From Gyrodactylus bullatarudis (taxonomy: Eukaryota; Platyhelminthes; Monogenea; Gyrodactylidea; Gyrodactylidae): DNA of 64,000 nucleotides. Shown here in pieces: positions 21,544 through 32,510 of the stretch. The DNA is taken from assembly GCA_012064415.1 (NCBI GenBank), contig SSNU01000249.1, positions 1 to 64,000 on the forward strand. Reading direction: 5' to 3'. The notes under the pieces are model-generated. The model had not been told where the DNA came from and did not search any database. It was given only the letters and a program-made list of their open reading frames with translations. The position numbers and the translations under genes are program-made. The number at the start of each line of letters is the position of its first letter. The first letter of the stretch is position 1.

Positions 21544-23357
21544 CAGTTGTATCAGAAAGTAAAGTCCCTATATGGTTTCTTCAAGCATATAAAATATCTG
21601 AGGAGAGTTTTCATGAAACTTTAATCTACGATATTTAAATAGAACATCTTAATATTCTTTTCTATCAAAGTTTGAAGATTTCACGATGATAATGTGGCTC
21701 AAAGAATGCTTATTATATCACATACTAATATAGAAGTTATTATTCATACAAAGCTTACAAAATCAAATGAAATAAAGTTGATAATTGGTTTTAGTTATGA
21801 ATTCCACAAAATTAGTGTGAAATACTTAAATGTAATTGTAATCATTTTCACTGAAATCAAAAAAGTGCCAACAGTTTTTAAACAACTATAAAGGATAGAA
21901 TAGTAATTTGTTTTAATAATATGTGAAAATCACTATAATCTAACAATGTCAAGGATTGGTATTGAACAGGTGAATGCTCGAACAGTACCAATTTTAACAG
22001 ACAAGCACAAGAAAGATAGACTGGATTTTGCCCGGGAAAATGTTGACAAGCCGCTTGAGTATTGGATGAGTCTTATTTATGCTGATGAAGTTACATTCTC
22101 CAACCAAAAGTACTCTGGAAGGGGAAGAAATTTGACGTGTGATGACTTGACGTTAGACAAAACAAAGCCGATAAGAAAGGATAAATTTCCAAAGAAAGTT
22201 ATGTTTTTCGCGAGCATCAAATATGGCAAAGGTATTACTCTCACTCCGGCCTCAGGCAATATAAATGGTAGAGCTTTCTTAAGTCTTGTGACCCAGAATT
22301 TCCATCATTATGAGGGATATCGTCGGGAAAATTTATACGTTCTAATGGATCATGCACCAGTTCACGACTCGGCTTATATCAGAGGATGCCTAAGCAGATC
22401 CAGGATAAGAGTTGTTGATTTCCCAGCAAAAAGTCCTGACATTAATGTCATTGAAAACATTTTTGGCATAATGAAGAGATACTGGCTAGTATAAATAAAA
22501 TCAATTTCATTTCAAATTTGAAAATCTATTATTATATTCTTAGGTACATGGTCTCTGGTGATGATTCCTCGAACGATATTAATGAAAAAGTCCAACGCCT
22601 AGCTGGTTTTCCTGAAGTAAAATCTGCAGTGGACAAATGTAATTGAGTCCATTCCACGACGTTTACAGAAAATCATAGACAGTAGAGGAGAGATTATAAA
22701 TTATTAATGAGATATTGTGATATTAAATAGATTTTTGTAAATAAAAAATTATTCAACAGATTTCAGAATTATTAATTAAGTCTATTTATGAAACAATCAC
22801 TAGGTGTGAATATAAAATCATTAATATTGGATCACAAATATATTTAATGTTTGTTGAGTATTCTATCCCAAGCAGTTATTAAATAGTTTTAGAGAGAATT
22901 TCAATGACATATGGTCTCAATTGTAACCTTGAAATGACCTTGAATTTCATTGGTTAAAATCCACGATAATAAAAAACTACTTATTCAAAATTTATCTCTG
23001 GAAAAAATATCAAACTTAGAAATAATACTCTCTAAAAACCAATATTAACATGCGATTTTTTTTCTAGAAAAAAATTGAATCCAATTTTAATAGTATCATA
23101 TATTGATAAACAAATTTTTACCACCTTCGAGGATGTAATAGTAAATTACATTTTTGTAAATTTTAGACAGTATTTTGCAATTTAATTATCATGTACTTTT
23201 TCAGTCTAAGATGAATCACAAAGTTAATAAAATTTTAGAGCAATGAATGAAATATAATAATCAAAAAAAAGTTGTCGATAAGCCAGTAAATAGCAAAGTT
23301 TAAGAAACTTTAGCAGAGTCATTTTTCTAAGCAGGACTTTACTTTTTCATACAACTG
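21544..23357 (+). mobile_element. Tc1/mariner-like transposon
   Basis: A 1.81-kb element with ends CAGTTGTATCAGAAAGTAAA and TTTACTTTTTCATACAACTG, flanked by TA on both sides. It carries one degenerate transposase gene. Its left TA is shared with the neighbouring MITE. Confidence 0.8.
21946..22708 (+). pseudogene. Tc1/mariner-like transposase
   Basis: The long frame 21946-22494 has LIYADEVTFSNQKYSG (first catalytic Asp), VMFFASIKYGKG, LYVLMDHAPVHDSAYI (second Asp) and VDFPAKSPDINVIENIFGIM (catalytic Glu). It looks like a distant DD34E-type transposase. After the stop, the C-terminus can still be read in other frames: MVSGDDSSNDINEKVQRL, then WTNVIESIPRRLQKIIDS to about 22706. A short GT-AG intron near 22493-22540 is possible, but frames do not join without a shift. 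The N-terminal HTH domain is not readable upstream. Confidence 0.75.
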
Positions 23358-23436
23358 TATACATTATTTTTCTCAACTTAAAAGGGGTAGAGAGAAAAGG
23401 GATAGGTTTGTTACATTTTTTATAGAGGTAAAACTG

Positions 23437-23824
23437 TAGTTATCAGTATTGATTCAAGTATTTTCCAATCACAATAAAATTATTACTTTGGGAAATTAAG
23501 ATACTTTGTCTAATTTGTTCAGAATTCTAGATTTTTCCATTAGTATTGAAAAAAAGAAAAGCTTTTCTCACCAATGTTGCATATTCAGATAATTATATTC
23601 TCATTATCGAGTGTTTTACTACCTTCATGTCATTTTTTTCGACTTTGATTACAGTATTACATCCTTCGATGATTTACAAAAAGTTATCGGAAACTTGATG
23701 TTTTTTGATATATAACCTACTTCCTTGGTAATATATAAGTCCTTATGAGAAATGGGTCATTTTTATTATCACATTATCTGTACAGCTTTTTTCCTGATTT
23801 CCACTTCATCTTCACTCATCATAA
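23437..23824. other. no recognisable feature
   Basis: A+T-rich spacer between two transposons. Confidence 0.35.
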
Positions 23825-23826
23825 TA

Positions 23827-25074
23827 TTAGGTTGCGTCAAAAGAAATGAGACTTTAGAGATGAAGAAATATATTCAAAAATCTGCATAAAAAAGAGAAAA
23901 ATGAGGTATCAAAATATTCTCCAGCATAATTAATACATTTCTGCCAACGAATAGGGAGCTGATCAATCCCATCAGCGTAAAACCCTTGACTTTTTGAATC
24001 AAAAAAGTTGATAAGGCCATTTTCGACTTCTCCTTTATTGAGGAATTTTTTCCCGTTTAAAAAGTGTTGCATCGACCTGAAAAGATGATAATCTGACGGG
24101 GCTAGGTCAGGACTATAAGGAGGATGTTCTATGACATCGATATTCTCACTTGAAAAAAGTGACATCTCTTCCCAGATGAGGTCGGGCGTTATCTTGTTGG
24201 AATGAAATCCTTCCGAATCTTGGGAATTTATCCTTCAATTTGGCAACCATCTGCCTAAATGAGTCTAGATATCTTTGAGAAGTGACAGTCTGACCATAAT
24301 CCATAAGCTCATAGTGGATTACTCCTTTTCTTGTCCAGAAAACTATGAGCATAACTTTCTTCGAGAACCTGTTTGGAGAGGGTTGAGTTGCTTTCTCCCC
24401 AACTCATTCCCAAGACCTTTTTCGACTCTGATCCTGAAGATAGATCCACTTTTCGTCTGTTGTAACAATATTCTTCAGAAAATTGTCATAACTGAGTCTG
24501 TGTGAGAGTCTTCGACAGGCTTTAACTCTTTTCCTTTTTGGTGATTCGTTGAGGTCATGAGGAACCCATTTGCCGAATGAATTTGTAAAGTTCTCCTCTC
24601 TCAGAGCACGTAGAACTGAAGACTGACTAACATTCAAAACAGAAGAAATTGCTCTTGAAGATGACGATGGTTGCTCTTCAATTGCTTCAATAATCAAAGA
24701 GTTATCAACGGTTGAAGGTCGATCTGATTTTGATTCATCATCTACTGAAATCTTTCCTTCTACGAAGTTTGAGTACCAACGAAATACAGTAGCACGTTTT
24801 ATGCGATCTCCGAAACAAGATTCAAGTTTCCTGAAAGTCTCTATTGATCCAGTTTTCTGAAGAAACTCATATGCGATTAACTTTCGAATATCTTCGATAT
24901 CGAGAATGTCATTAAGACTCATTGTTTCGTGAATTATTAATAAGTAGATTTATTTAAAGAAAAAGAGAAATAAATTTTCTTCATTTTGATGTATAATTTG
25001 TTATTCTAAAGCGAATTTTTGATTATGTAATTTTTGATCAAAGTTGGAATCTCATAACATTTGATGCAACCTAA
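23827..25074 (-). mobile_element. mariner transposon, complete outline
   Basis: Inverted ends TTAGGTTGCGTCAAAAGAAATG (left) and the inverse of TTAGGTTGCATCAAATG (right), with TA on both sides (23825-23826, 25075-25076). A length of 1,248 bp is typical of mariner. Confidence 0.88.
23854..24922 (-). pseudogene. mariner transposase (DD34D)
   Basis: Start ATG at 24922. The N-terminal region has two helix-turn-helix units (IRKLIAYEFLQKTGSIETFR; then IEEQPSSSSRAISSVLNVSQ). Then WVPHDLNE and the catalytic motifs IVTTDEKWIYL, ISFQQDNARPHLG and PPYSPDLAPSDYHLF. Damage is light: one in-frame TGA just after RKRSWE (about 24400) and one frameshift after VTFF (about 24150). Otherwise the roughly 345-residue protein is complete. 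The last D spacing fits DD34D, a true mariner. Confidence 0.9.
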
Positions 25075-25076
25075 TA

Positions 25077-25493
25077 TTCAAGATTATTACTGACAATTAC
25101 TCTAGATAGATTGGAGAGCGTTTGAGCGAATTCATCATGTTCAAATTTTTCGATAAACATTGAAATAAACAAGTGAAGCAGATGAAATTTGATTTTGATT
25201 TTTCGCTTTGAACCAGGATGGAACATATACGTGAACTATAAACTTTTCAATAACTCAATTGGACAGGTTTTGGTCAGCCTTAAAATACAGGATGCTGTTG
25301 TCATCCACCTAGCCTTGTTCAACTCACTAATGCTGTCGTGTAGCAAATCATCAATACTCAAACCAATCTAGCCAGCAGTAATAAATTTAGATATCTCATA
25401 TTGATATATTTGATCTGTGGAAATTTTCTTAACAATTTCGTTTAGAAATAAATCAACTTCGATCCGTTCATAAGTTGCAAGAGTAGTTTAAAA
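25077..25493. other. no recognisable feature
   Basis: A+T-rich, no coherent signal. Confidence 0.35.
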
Positions 25494-25799
25494 AAAACTA
25501 ATAGAGAGACCCATTTTTTTGAATTCACATAACATGAGATTTGCTTACTCTCCCCCTTTCATTTTCTCATTCAATATGTTGTGTAAACGAAATGCATTCT
25601 TCTTTAGAGTATATAAGCAAAAATTGAGATTGTTTATGAATGAAAATTGAGGACCCCGTTGAATTTTTATTCCCATCTCTCAAGAAAGGTTATAACGATG
25701 GAACACAGATATATATTGAATCAGAAGATGAAAAGGGGAGAGTAAGCAGATCGCATGATGTATGATTTTTAAAAAAGGGGGTCTTTCTAGTAGTTTTTA
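25494..25799. mobile_element. MITE with about 65-bp inverted arms
   Basis: The left arm 25494-25560 and right arm 25731-25799 are diverged inverses (shared TGCTTACTCTCCCC). Non-coding. Confidence 0.6.
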
Positions 25800-26026
25800 T
25801 GTTGAAAAACCTCATATGGATGATGTCATCCAACAAGGTTCTTGCATGTAAAAATTAAAAACTAACTTGAATCTCAAACTCTCCACAAAAACGATCACGT
25901 CTTCGAACCTTCATATATGGTGATCGAATTAATATTTGAAGACATAATTTGCCTGATTTCCTCAAAGATATTTTTGGGTTGCTGACCTGGAGTCATGCTG
26001 GAGCTGAGAACGAGCGAAAGATTTGT

Positions 26027-26071
26027 TTTGGTGAATAAAGCTATATTTTCGTCGGTTCTCTTCAGACCAAA
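26027..26071 (-). ncRNA. hammerhead ribozyme of PLE end
   Basis: Helix I TTTGGT/ACCAAA, six pairs (26066-26071 with 26027-26032). CTGAAGA and GAAA are intact. Helix III is A+T rich with one mismatch. Cleavage is expected after TTC. ACCGAC between the boxes is fully complementary to GTCGGT just upstream. Upstream on this strand lie TATAAA (26091-26096) and two ATTGG boxes. The PLE N-terminus (MTPGQQPKNIFEEIRQIMS, ending about 25928) follows. Confidence 0.82.
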
Positions 26072-26176
26072 CACCGACTTTCGATATATATTTATACATA
26101 AAATAAGGTTGGGAACATTAAGGATTAGCCAATAGCATTTATTCATTAGGAGTTGACCAATTGGAGTTGAGTTTGT

Positions 26177-27184
26177 TCATACTCTCCGGGCTGTGAGGAA
26201 TCCGTCTATTTTTTGATTACCGGTCGGTAATCCTTTCCTCTGTTTACCCGTCTTTTTGTGTTGCTTAGGCGATATGGAGAGGTTTCTTTTTCGCGCAGTA
26301 GTGGGGGTCTGTACTTCTGGTTGGGAAAGATATCTTTTTCGGTCATCAAGGCTTATATTTGGTTCCCGATTGCCAGGGGATCGTAGGCTTGTTTGAATGT
26401 TTGTATTTGGGTTTTTGCAACTAGGGGAAGTATTATCAACTAATGTTGAGATTTGGGTTGTAGCCAACGTAGTTGCTAGGCCATCATTGTTGGTTTCACT
26501 GATTTGTGTGGATGTGAAGACAGGGCTGTTTTCGGTTGTTGCTGTATCCCCTGGTGCCGGAGTGGGGTGTAGCGCCAGGATTCGAGTTCAAATTTTGGTT
26601 TGAAGGGGGATGGTTCGTTTGAATTTTTGAGGTTATTTTTGAGACTTTTTTTATCATCCTGGAAGCCTTGTGGAAGCTAACACCAGTGAAGCCTAACTTT
26701 CTGCCCAGCATCTTTTGAGCACATAAGGAGGGTGACTCGTCGTTGACTTGCTTGGCTTCGGCTATTTCCAGGACTTTGTGGATACGTTTCTTACTACGTC
26801 TTGGGTCTGCTGAGTATCTGATTCTAAAATTTTCATCAATTTCCCATCAATCTGTTGGAAGTAGGAACCATCGAATCTAAAGTCAATATTCTGAACCGTC
26901 ATGAAGATCAGGGAGCAGACGTCATCAGCTGTCATTGAGGTAGTATCTGGGCCTTCGCATTTGATCAGCTCAGGGTTTTCTGTCAGTTTCTTCCGTATGA
27001 AGTCAAATGTTTCTTCCAACGGCACATTGGTGAAAAACGAGGAAACATCGAAGGAAATCATGCGGCCAGTGAAAGGGTTTTTGTTTCTTAATCTGTAAAT
27101 AAAATCATACACATTAAAAACTGAATGTGGACATAGATGGTCTCTTAGCGGCTTCAAAACTCCGGCTAACCATGTTGGGGGCTC
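26177..27184 (-). pseudogene. PLE, internally deleted (RT motif A fused to C-terminal tail)
   Basis: Minus strand: PTWLAGVLKPLRDHLC, GRMISFDVSSFFTNVPLEET (motif A, catalytic Asp), FMTVQNIDFRFDGSYFQQID. A deletion then removes motifs B to E and GIY-YIG; the frame resumes near the post-endonuclease part (LGRKLGFTGVSFHKASRMIK), a Pro/Thr-rich linker, and the end KKTGKQRKGLPTGNQKIDGF with LTARRV. The tail core NQKIDGFL resembles a PIP box. Two frameshifts lie between the parts. At 27185 it meets an inverted copy of its own 3' part. Confidence 0.75.
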
Positions 27185-27186
27185 GG

Positions 27187-27441
27187 CCTAAGCAACACAA
27201 AAAGACGGGTAAACAGAGGAAAGGATTACCGACCGGTAATCAAAAAATAGACGGATTCCTCACAGCCCGGAGAGTATGAACAAACTCAACTCCAATTGGT
27301 CAACTCCTAATGATATCGAAAGTCGGTGTTTGGTCTGAAGAGAACCGACGAAAATATAGCTTTATTCACCAAAACAAATCTTTCGCTCGTTCTCAGCTCC
27401 AGCATGACTCCAGGTCAGCAACCCAAAAATATCTTTGAGGC
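27187..27441 (+). repeat. inverted copy of PLE 3' end and promoter-ribozyme unit
   Basis: Matches the reverse complement of about 25958-26270, with a roughly 65-bp deletion after CAACTCCTAATGA that removes the TATA region. It includes the tail TGNQKIDGFLTARRV, one CCAAT box, the hammerhead, and MTPGQQPKNIFE. Confidence 0.75.
27322..27373 (+). ncRNA. hammerhead ribozyme in inverted PLE arm
   Basis: Identical in core to the copy at 26027: TTTGGT (27329-27334) pairs with ACCAAA (27368-27373); GTCGGT (27322-27327) is complementary to ACCGAC between the boxes. Cleavage after TTC at 27367. The two ribozymes are on opposite strands. Confidence 0.82.
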
Positions 27442-27778
27442 CAATCTTATATTTACGATTCACGACATATTTTACATAATATATTTTTCAAATTAAGGCC
27501 ATTCGACTCATAGAAAAATTCTCTTTCGAATAATACCTATATGAAATTGTTACTTATCATAACTTTTCTAATAAAGATAAATATACTAGCTTCATTGAAA
27601 CTGAAAAAGAAAAAAATATGTGAGGCACTTTTAATCTTCTATATTTGGTGTACTTTTCACTGAAAAAAACCTGAGAAAGCATTATAAGCTATAATTTGAA
27701 CAAAAAAATTGTTTCATTTTGAAAACATAAATATTAATTTCATTGGTAAATTTTTTGATGAGAAACTTATATATGCTG

Positions 27779-28163
27779 TACCCAATTTAGGAAGTTGCAC
27801 AATTCTGGAAGATTTCACTCTCTTCCTATTTTGGTCGACCAATTTATGAAGATTATTTTTTGTATATGCTAGTTTGACCTTTGTAATACATCAAAAAACA
27901 TTGTGCACACAAGTAGGCTTATTTTCTGTCAAAATTATTAATAACTAAGAATGGAATTTACTCAATCTTAAGTATCATAAGATCATTGTCTTTTAATGAT
28001 AAATGATTCCAATGCTACAAACATGTTTTCATTCAACTCAATGAACTAGTATGTAAAAGGGGGATCGTTTTCCTTATTTGCGTGTGAAAGTGGGGGGGGG
28101 GAGGTGCAGAGAGAAAGAGAAATCTTCCAGAATTGTGCAACTTCCTAAATTGCGCACAACATA
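27779..28163. mobile_element. short foldback/MITE
   Basis: CAATTTAGGAAGTTGCACAA (left) and its inverse (right, to about 28158) with matching neighbours for about 45 bp per arm; a G run lies beside the right arm. Confidence 0.6.
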
Positions 28164-28261
28164 ACAATGATTACATAGAATAGGGGTTTCTATTCACAAA
28201 AACAAATTCACTATTACATTGAAAAGATATTGCGTCACACACACACGCTTCCTTGGAACAA

Positions 28262-29230
28262 GGTCCATTATAGCAATTGATCAAAAGTTCCCAACTATAC
28301 CTGGAAGTTACATTCCTTTTGGTCAACAAAGACGAGAATTCTGAGGATATATGTACCAGCTTGAATATAATTCATCCCAACATAAAGTTCACAAACGAGA
28401 TCGAGAGAGACGAAAAGATAAGTTTCCTAGAACTAGAATTTGTTCGAGATAGTTCATGTGTAAAAACGTGAGTACATAGGAAAACGAATGCCCCAACCCA
28501 ATTCTTACCTTTTCATAGCTTCTCTCCGATAGAATCAAAGAAAATTGTTGCAGCAATGCCTTCCTTTCAGCTGATTATGTGAGAGATTAAAGATCGAAGC
28601 TAAAAACCCTCTTGGAGCGAGATGGATATCCAGATTGTTCCATTGAGAAGCATTCCCATCCCAAGGACAAAACAACAGAGGAAGAGGAAACTGAGAAACC
28701 AATATTCCTGGTTTTTTCATTCAAAGGAGATGCAAGCAAATCGATTGTTAACAACGAGCTAGCTAATACAACCCAAAAGAACGAAGAAAGGAAATTGAAA
28801 CTGATTCAATGGACGACAAAAACGATTCTAAACGGCAGAAACAAAAATATGATATCTCGAAACTAAAGAGAAAAGGAGTTTATGTTCCTTTGAATTGACT
28901 TATATCATTCAGACTACCTGATCCCTTGAAGAGAGAGTCAAAGAACACTTAAATCCAAAACATATAAGCTCGGTACAAGGTAAGAGCGTCAAACCTCGAC
29001 AGTGCTGAAAACCTGAACCTGACCTGTCTGTACAGAATATAATGGGAATGAAATTAGGTTTCAAAGGAAGAGGAGTGCATATCAAGAGAAATTAAATACA
29101 TATCTCAAATAAGAAAGGTCCTTAATCCAATTCGAAAACGTATTTCAAGTTCTAATAAAATTGAAACTAGAGATCAAAATGAAATTAATGAGAAGTTGAA
29201 AACAGTCGATAATCAACAAATTCTAGTTCA
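28262..29230 (+). pseudogene. PLE relic from RT motif C to C-terminus
   Basis: Aligns with the 41264-43736 copy from motif C onward. The catalytic YLDD is replaced by YLEV (SQLYLEVTFLLVNKDE). Then ICTSLNIIHPNIKFTNEIER, FLELEFVRDS, RDGYPDCSIEKHSHPKDK, FKGDASKSIVNN, a broken GIY-YIG region, and RDQNEINEKLKTVDNQQ. Many stops and shifts. The same subfamily as the 41-kb copy but much older. Confidence 0.75.
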
Positions 29231-29239
29231 AAATTATAC

Positions 29240-29866
29240 AAAAATATTAATGTATGCATTATTGACTAGGATAATTGTTTAAAAGTAATTAACCAATACG
29301 TATGAACGTATAAAAATTAATCAATGAAAATTATAAATATATCATACGCATTCTCGATTAATTTCTATGCAAATATTTCATACAATATAATATACATATG
29401 TATAAAATTTTTTAAACTCTTTTTGGGCTAAGAGACTTTCTGTAATTGGTGATTAGCATCTTCATGAAAATTGTCAGGCTTGACACAGAAGAAGATAGAC
29501 AAGCTAAGATGTCTCTAGTATAAAAAGATAGTTTGGGAAATCTTGTCCTACTGACCAAAATTCAGTTGGATCTTGATCGAAAGATTCGGGCAGCGATGTT
29601 GGGTATGCATTTATCTCTTTTTAAAATTGAAATTTGAGATTATGTCGAGCCCCGTCAGCTTCATATTGATCATAGACATTTTTTTCAACTTGTTCGAATA
29701 GCTTTACCTCCTCGTTTGCAGAGGTAAAATTTCCTTACATACTTTACATGTGACTGTTGAAAGAAATTAATTTATTTCGGTTGAAAAGATCGGTAATACT
29801 AAGGTTTGATTCTCGGAGAAGGTGTAAAACTTATTGAATATCCTTGACTTCTCGCTCGCTCAAGGA
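29240..29866. other. no recognisable feature
   Basis: A+T-rich spacer up to the MULE target duplication. Confidence 0.35.
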
Positions 29867-29875
29867 TTCATAATA

Positions 29876-31571
29876 GGGGTATATAAAAAAATCAATAGGT
29901 AGGGTGTGTAAATGGTCAAAAACAATAGGTGTCAGATGATGTATAATAGGTGATACTCGAGGTATTTCCAAAAACAATGGGAATATGATCAGAATTAATA
30001 TCTGGGGTAGAGAAGTATTCATATATAATAGGATATACCAATACATATGGTCAAATACAATAGGTCAATCTAACTTTTAATCTGTATTAATACCTATTGT
30101 GTAAGAATTATTTATAAATAATACCTTATATATTCTATCACATTTTTTTCGATAACTAGTTATAAACTTATGTTCCGATAATTAATAATTCAGAATTATT
30201 ATTTTTAAAATCAAAATTTAATGATTAAGTTATTCATTAGTAATGAATTATTACTAATGAATCATTCGTTTATTAGCATATCATTTTTTATAGAGATTCA
30301 TTACAGGATTTTTGTCTCTTTTTCTTTCTTCCTCGTTTGCGATTTAATTCCAAAGCCTCTGCATCATTATTCGTCAGCAATTCGAAATCACAAAATTTGA
30401 AATCACTTTCTAAAGCATTTGATAAGAAGGAATTTTTGAAATGGTTGGGAATGTGATTTTCAATTAAATCATTGTTAAATATGAAGACTGTCAAGAGATG
30501 TTCACATGGGAATCCAAGTTCTAAATCTTTTGCACAAGTACACGTGCATAGTATTAGATAAAATCCCTAAATTTTCAATTTTCGATAGATTTAAGCAGTC
30601 TTTTAGATCTTCAAGAAAGTAGGTCCAAGTACCCTGACATTCATTTGGAACAAAGCTTATTGCAATTGGAAAAATCTCGTTGTCTCCTGTAATACCAGTT
30701 GCCATCAAAAGTACATAATTCATTGAGGATTTTAGATGTGTCCCATCAACAGCTAGCATAAAAAAGCGATTTTGAAATGTTAAGAAAAATTTTCTCCACT
30801 TGATTGTCCTTCTTAGTTACATTTGCCATTGCTCCAGGATTGTTCGCAATATTCCAATCTAAGAAACTTTCTAGTTTTAAAAAGAATTCAATATTTTATC
30901 TCCTTTAGCCATTTCAAGTTCCCGTAGACATCTTCTAGCCGTCTGGTAAGAGGTATTCAGGCCATGCTGATTCTTTGGGCTTTAGGCAGTGAAGATTTTC
31001 TGAGAGTGTTTTAATTTGAGTTATAATCTGCTGTTTGTTAGGTCTAAGATTTATCTAAAATATTATATTAAAAAAAAATACTTCGTTACAGGTGTGTGCG
31101 AAGAATTTCGTTAAATATAATATACCGTCAACTCTCATGTTGAATTTTGCTGGAAATGAGCAATCTTTCTTCGGGCATCCATAGTGATAATAATTCGTAG
31201 AGCTTTTTATATTTATATAGGCCTTTGAATGAGAGGAGGAATACAAATTTAGTTTTTAACTTCATCTTTATCCTTGTAGGATGCGCCAATTGTCAAGGTC
31301 ATGATTTAATTTATGAATTTTGTTCTATGATGTTAATTTGGAATATGCAATAGGTATTAATACAGATTAAAAGTTAGATTGACCTATTGTATTCGACCAT
31401 ATGTATTGGTATATCCCATTATATATGAATACTTCTCTACCCCAGATATTAATGCTGATCATATTCCCATTGTTTTTGGAAATACCTCGAGTATCACCTA
31501 TTATACATCATCTGACACCTATTGTTTTTGACCATTTACACACCCTACCTATTGATTTTTGTATATACCCC
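29876..31571 (-). mobile_element. MULE transposon with 9-bp target duplication
   Basis: Inverted ends of about 220 bp (29876-30095 with about 31350-31571), outermost GGGGTATATA. The flanks TTCATAATA (29867-29875) and TTCATAAAA (31572-31580) agree in eight of nine bases, the duplication length of Mutator-like elements. Each arm holds several AATAGGT-type boxes 20-40 bp apart. Confidence 0.85.
30288..31250 (-). pseudogene. MULE transposase, internally deleted
   Basis: N-terminal FLYWCH/WRKY-GCM1-type zinc finger on the minus strand (YYHYGCPKKDCSFPAKF, then HTC). Then NPGAMANVTKKDN and the MULE catalytic start AVDGTHLKSSMNYVLLMATG, EIFPIAISFVPNE and WTYFLEDLKDC. The middle of the DDE domain, with the other acidic residues, is deleted. 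The SWIM finger follows (CTCTCAKDLELGFPCEHL) with a shift, and the frame ends in a basic stretch (RKRGRKKKRQK) at 30288. Domain order fits animal MULEs. Non-functional. Confidence 0.82.
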
Positions 31572-31599
31572 TTCATAAAATGATAAAAACCTAAGCCGT

Positions 31600-32510
31600 A
31601 TACAGAATATTCAATATAGGCTCTAGAGTTGGACCTCTACTGTTGAATATTGTATTCTCAAAAATCAATGTTGACGGAGCTAAGATTTTTAAATATGCTG
31701 ATGATATGAAAATAGTTTTCAGTTTTGATGATTTTATCGATATAAATTTTATAAACTCATCATTGAAATCCCTTACTAATGATCTGTTAACTCTGGGGCT
31801 TAGCATCAATGAAAGTAAAACATTCTACATGACTCCTTTCACAACAATTCCTATTAACAATAATATATGTATTAATGATAAAATAATAAACCAATAATAA
31901 ACCCCAAATTCACGGTTCGTGATTTAGGAGTTAAATATAATAATTTTCTTGATTTTACAGAACATTATAAGGAAATCTATAAGTCTTTTGTCAGCAGGTG
32001 TATACAAATACACAAATGTATCAAAAATGACTTTATGAAGGTATTCTTATACAAAATGGTGGCCCGAACTGTTGTCGAGTTCTGCTCTGGATGTTGGAAC
32101 CCAGAAAGAATTGAATGGTCCAAGAAGTTTCAGAGAGTCGCAAGAACTTTTCGAAACAAATTATCTGCCCAATAAAGAAAAAAACTTGGTCAACCCTCAG
32201 AGTCTATCAAAATTCGAAGAGATATAAAAAGTCTCATACTTATTAGAAAATCCCTGAGGCCCCAGAGAATCTCTAGACTTAGAGAAAGCTACAGAATTGA
32301 AGGACATGTAAAAAATCTAGCTATTTTTGATCGATGTAAAAAACACTTTGATAAACTACCTAACTCCTTGAAGAGAAAAAACTTGAAAGAGTTCTCTCAA
32401 GAAATTAAAACCAGATTTATAAACTAAAAAAGAAAAGAAGTTATTATTATCAAATTTATATACAATACCAGATTTTCTTAATGTATATTTTAAAGACGAA
32501 GATATATATA
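31600..32510 (+). pseudogene. non-LTR (LINE) reverse transcriptase fragment, left copy
   Basis: GSRVGPLLLNIVFSKINVDG, then IFKYADDMKIVFSFDD (YADD catalytic box), LGLSINESKTFYMT, DLGVKYNNFLDFTEHYK and CWNPERIEWSKKFQRVAR, then RRDIKSLILIRKSLRPQR, LRESYRIEGHVKN and LKRKNLKEFSQEIKTRFIN. This is the palm/thumb and C-terminus of a Jockey/CR1/RTE-type RT. An 11-base duplication at about 31892 shifts the frame relative to the mirror copy. The 3' end abuts the pogo-like transposon at 32511. Confidence 0.75.

Larger units (their letters stand above)
21007..23436. mobile_element. palindromic MITE split by two nested elements
   Basis: The left half 21007-21083 and right half 23360-23436 are near-perfect inverses starting CAGTTGTACCTCTATAAAAA, with TA outside both (21005-21006, 23437-23438). 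Removing the insert at the central TA leaves an almost pure palindrome of about 155 bp. The insert is another MITE (21086-21541) and a Tc1-like element (21544-23357). Confidence 0.75.

Noticed and set aside
22493..22545. Intron near the end of the Tc1-like transposase
   Set aside because: GT...TTAG borders exist but no choice joins the readable frames without a shift; simple decay explains it.
28083..28095. G-rich run as a G-quadruplex
   Set aside because: A single G run next to a foldback arm; four separated runs are not present.
29831..31583. Two frames starting MYWYI on opposite strands
   Set aside because: They fall in the MULE terminal inverted repeats, built from repeated AATAGGT boxes read in reverse.
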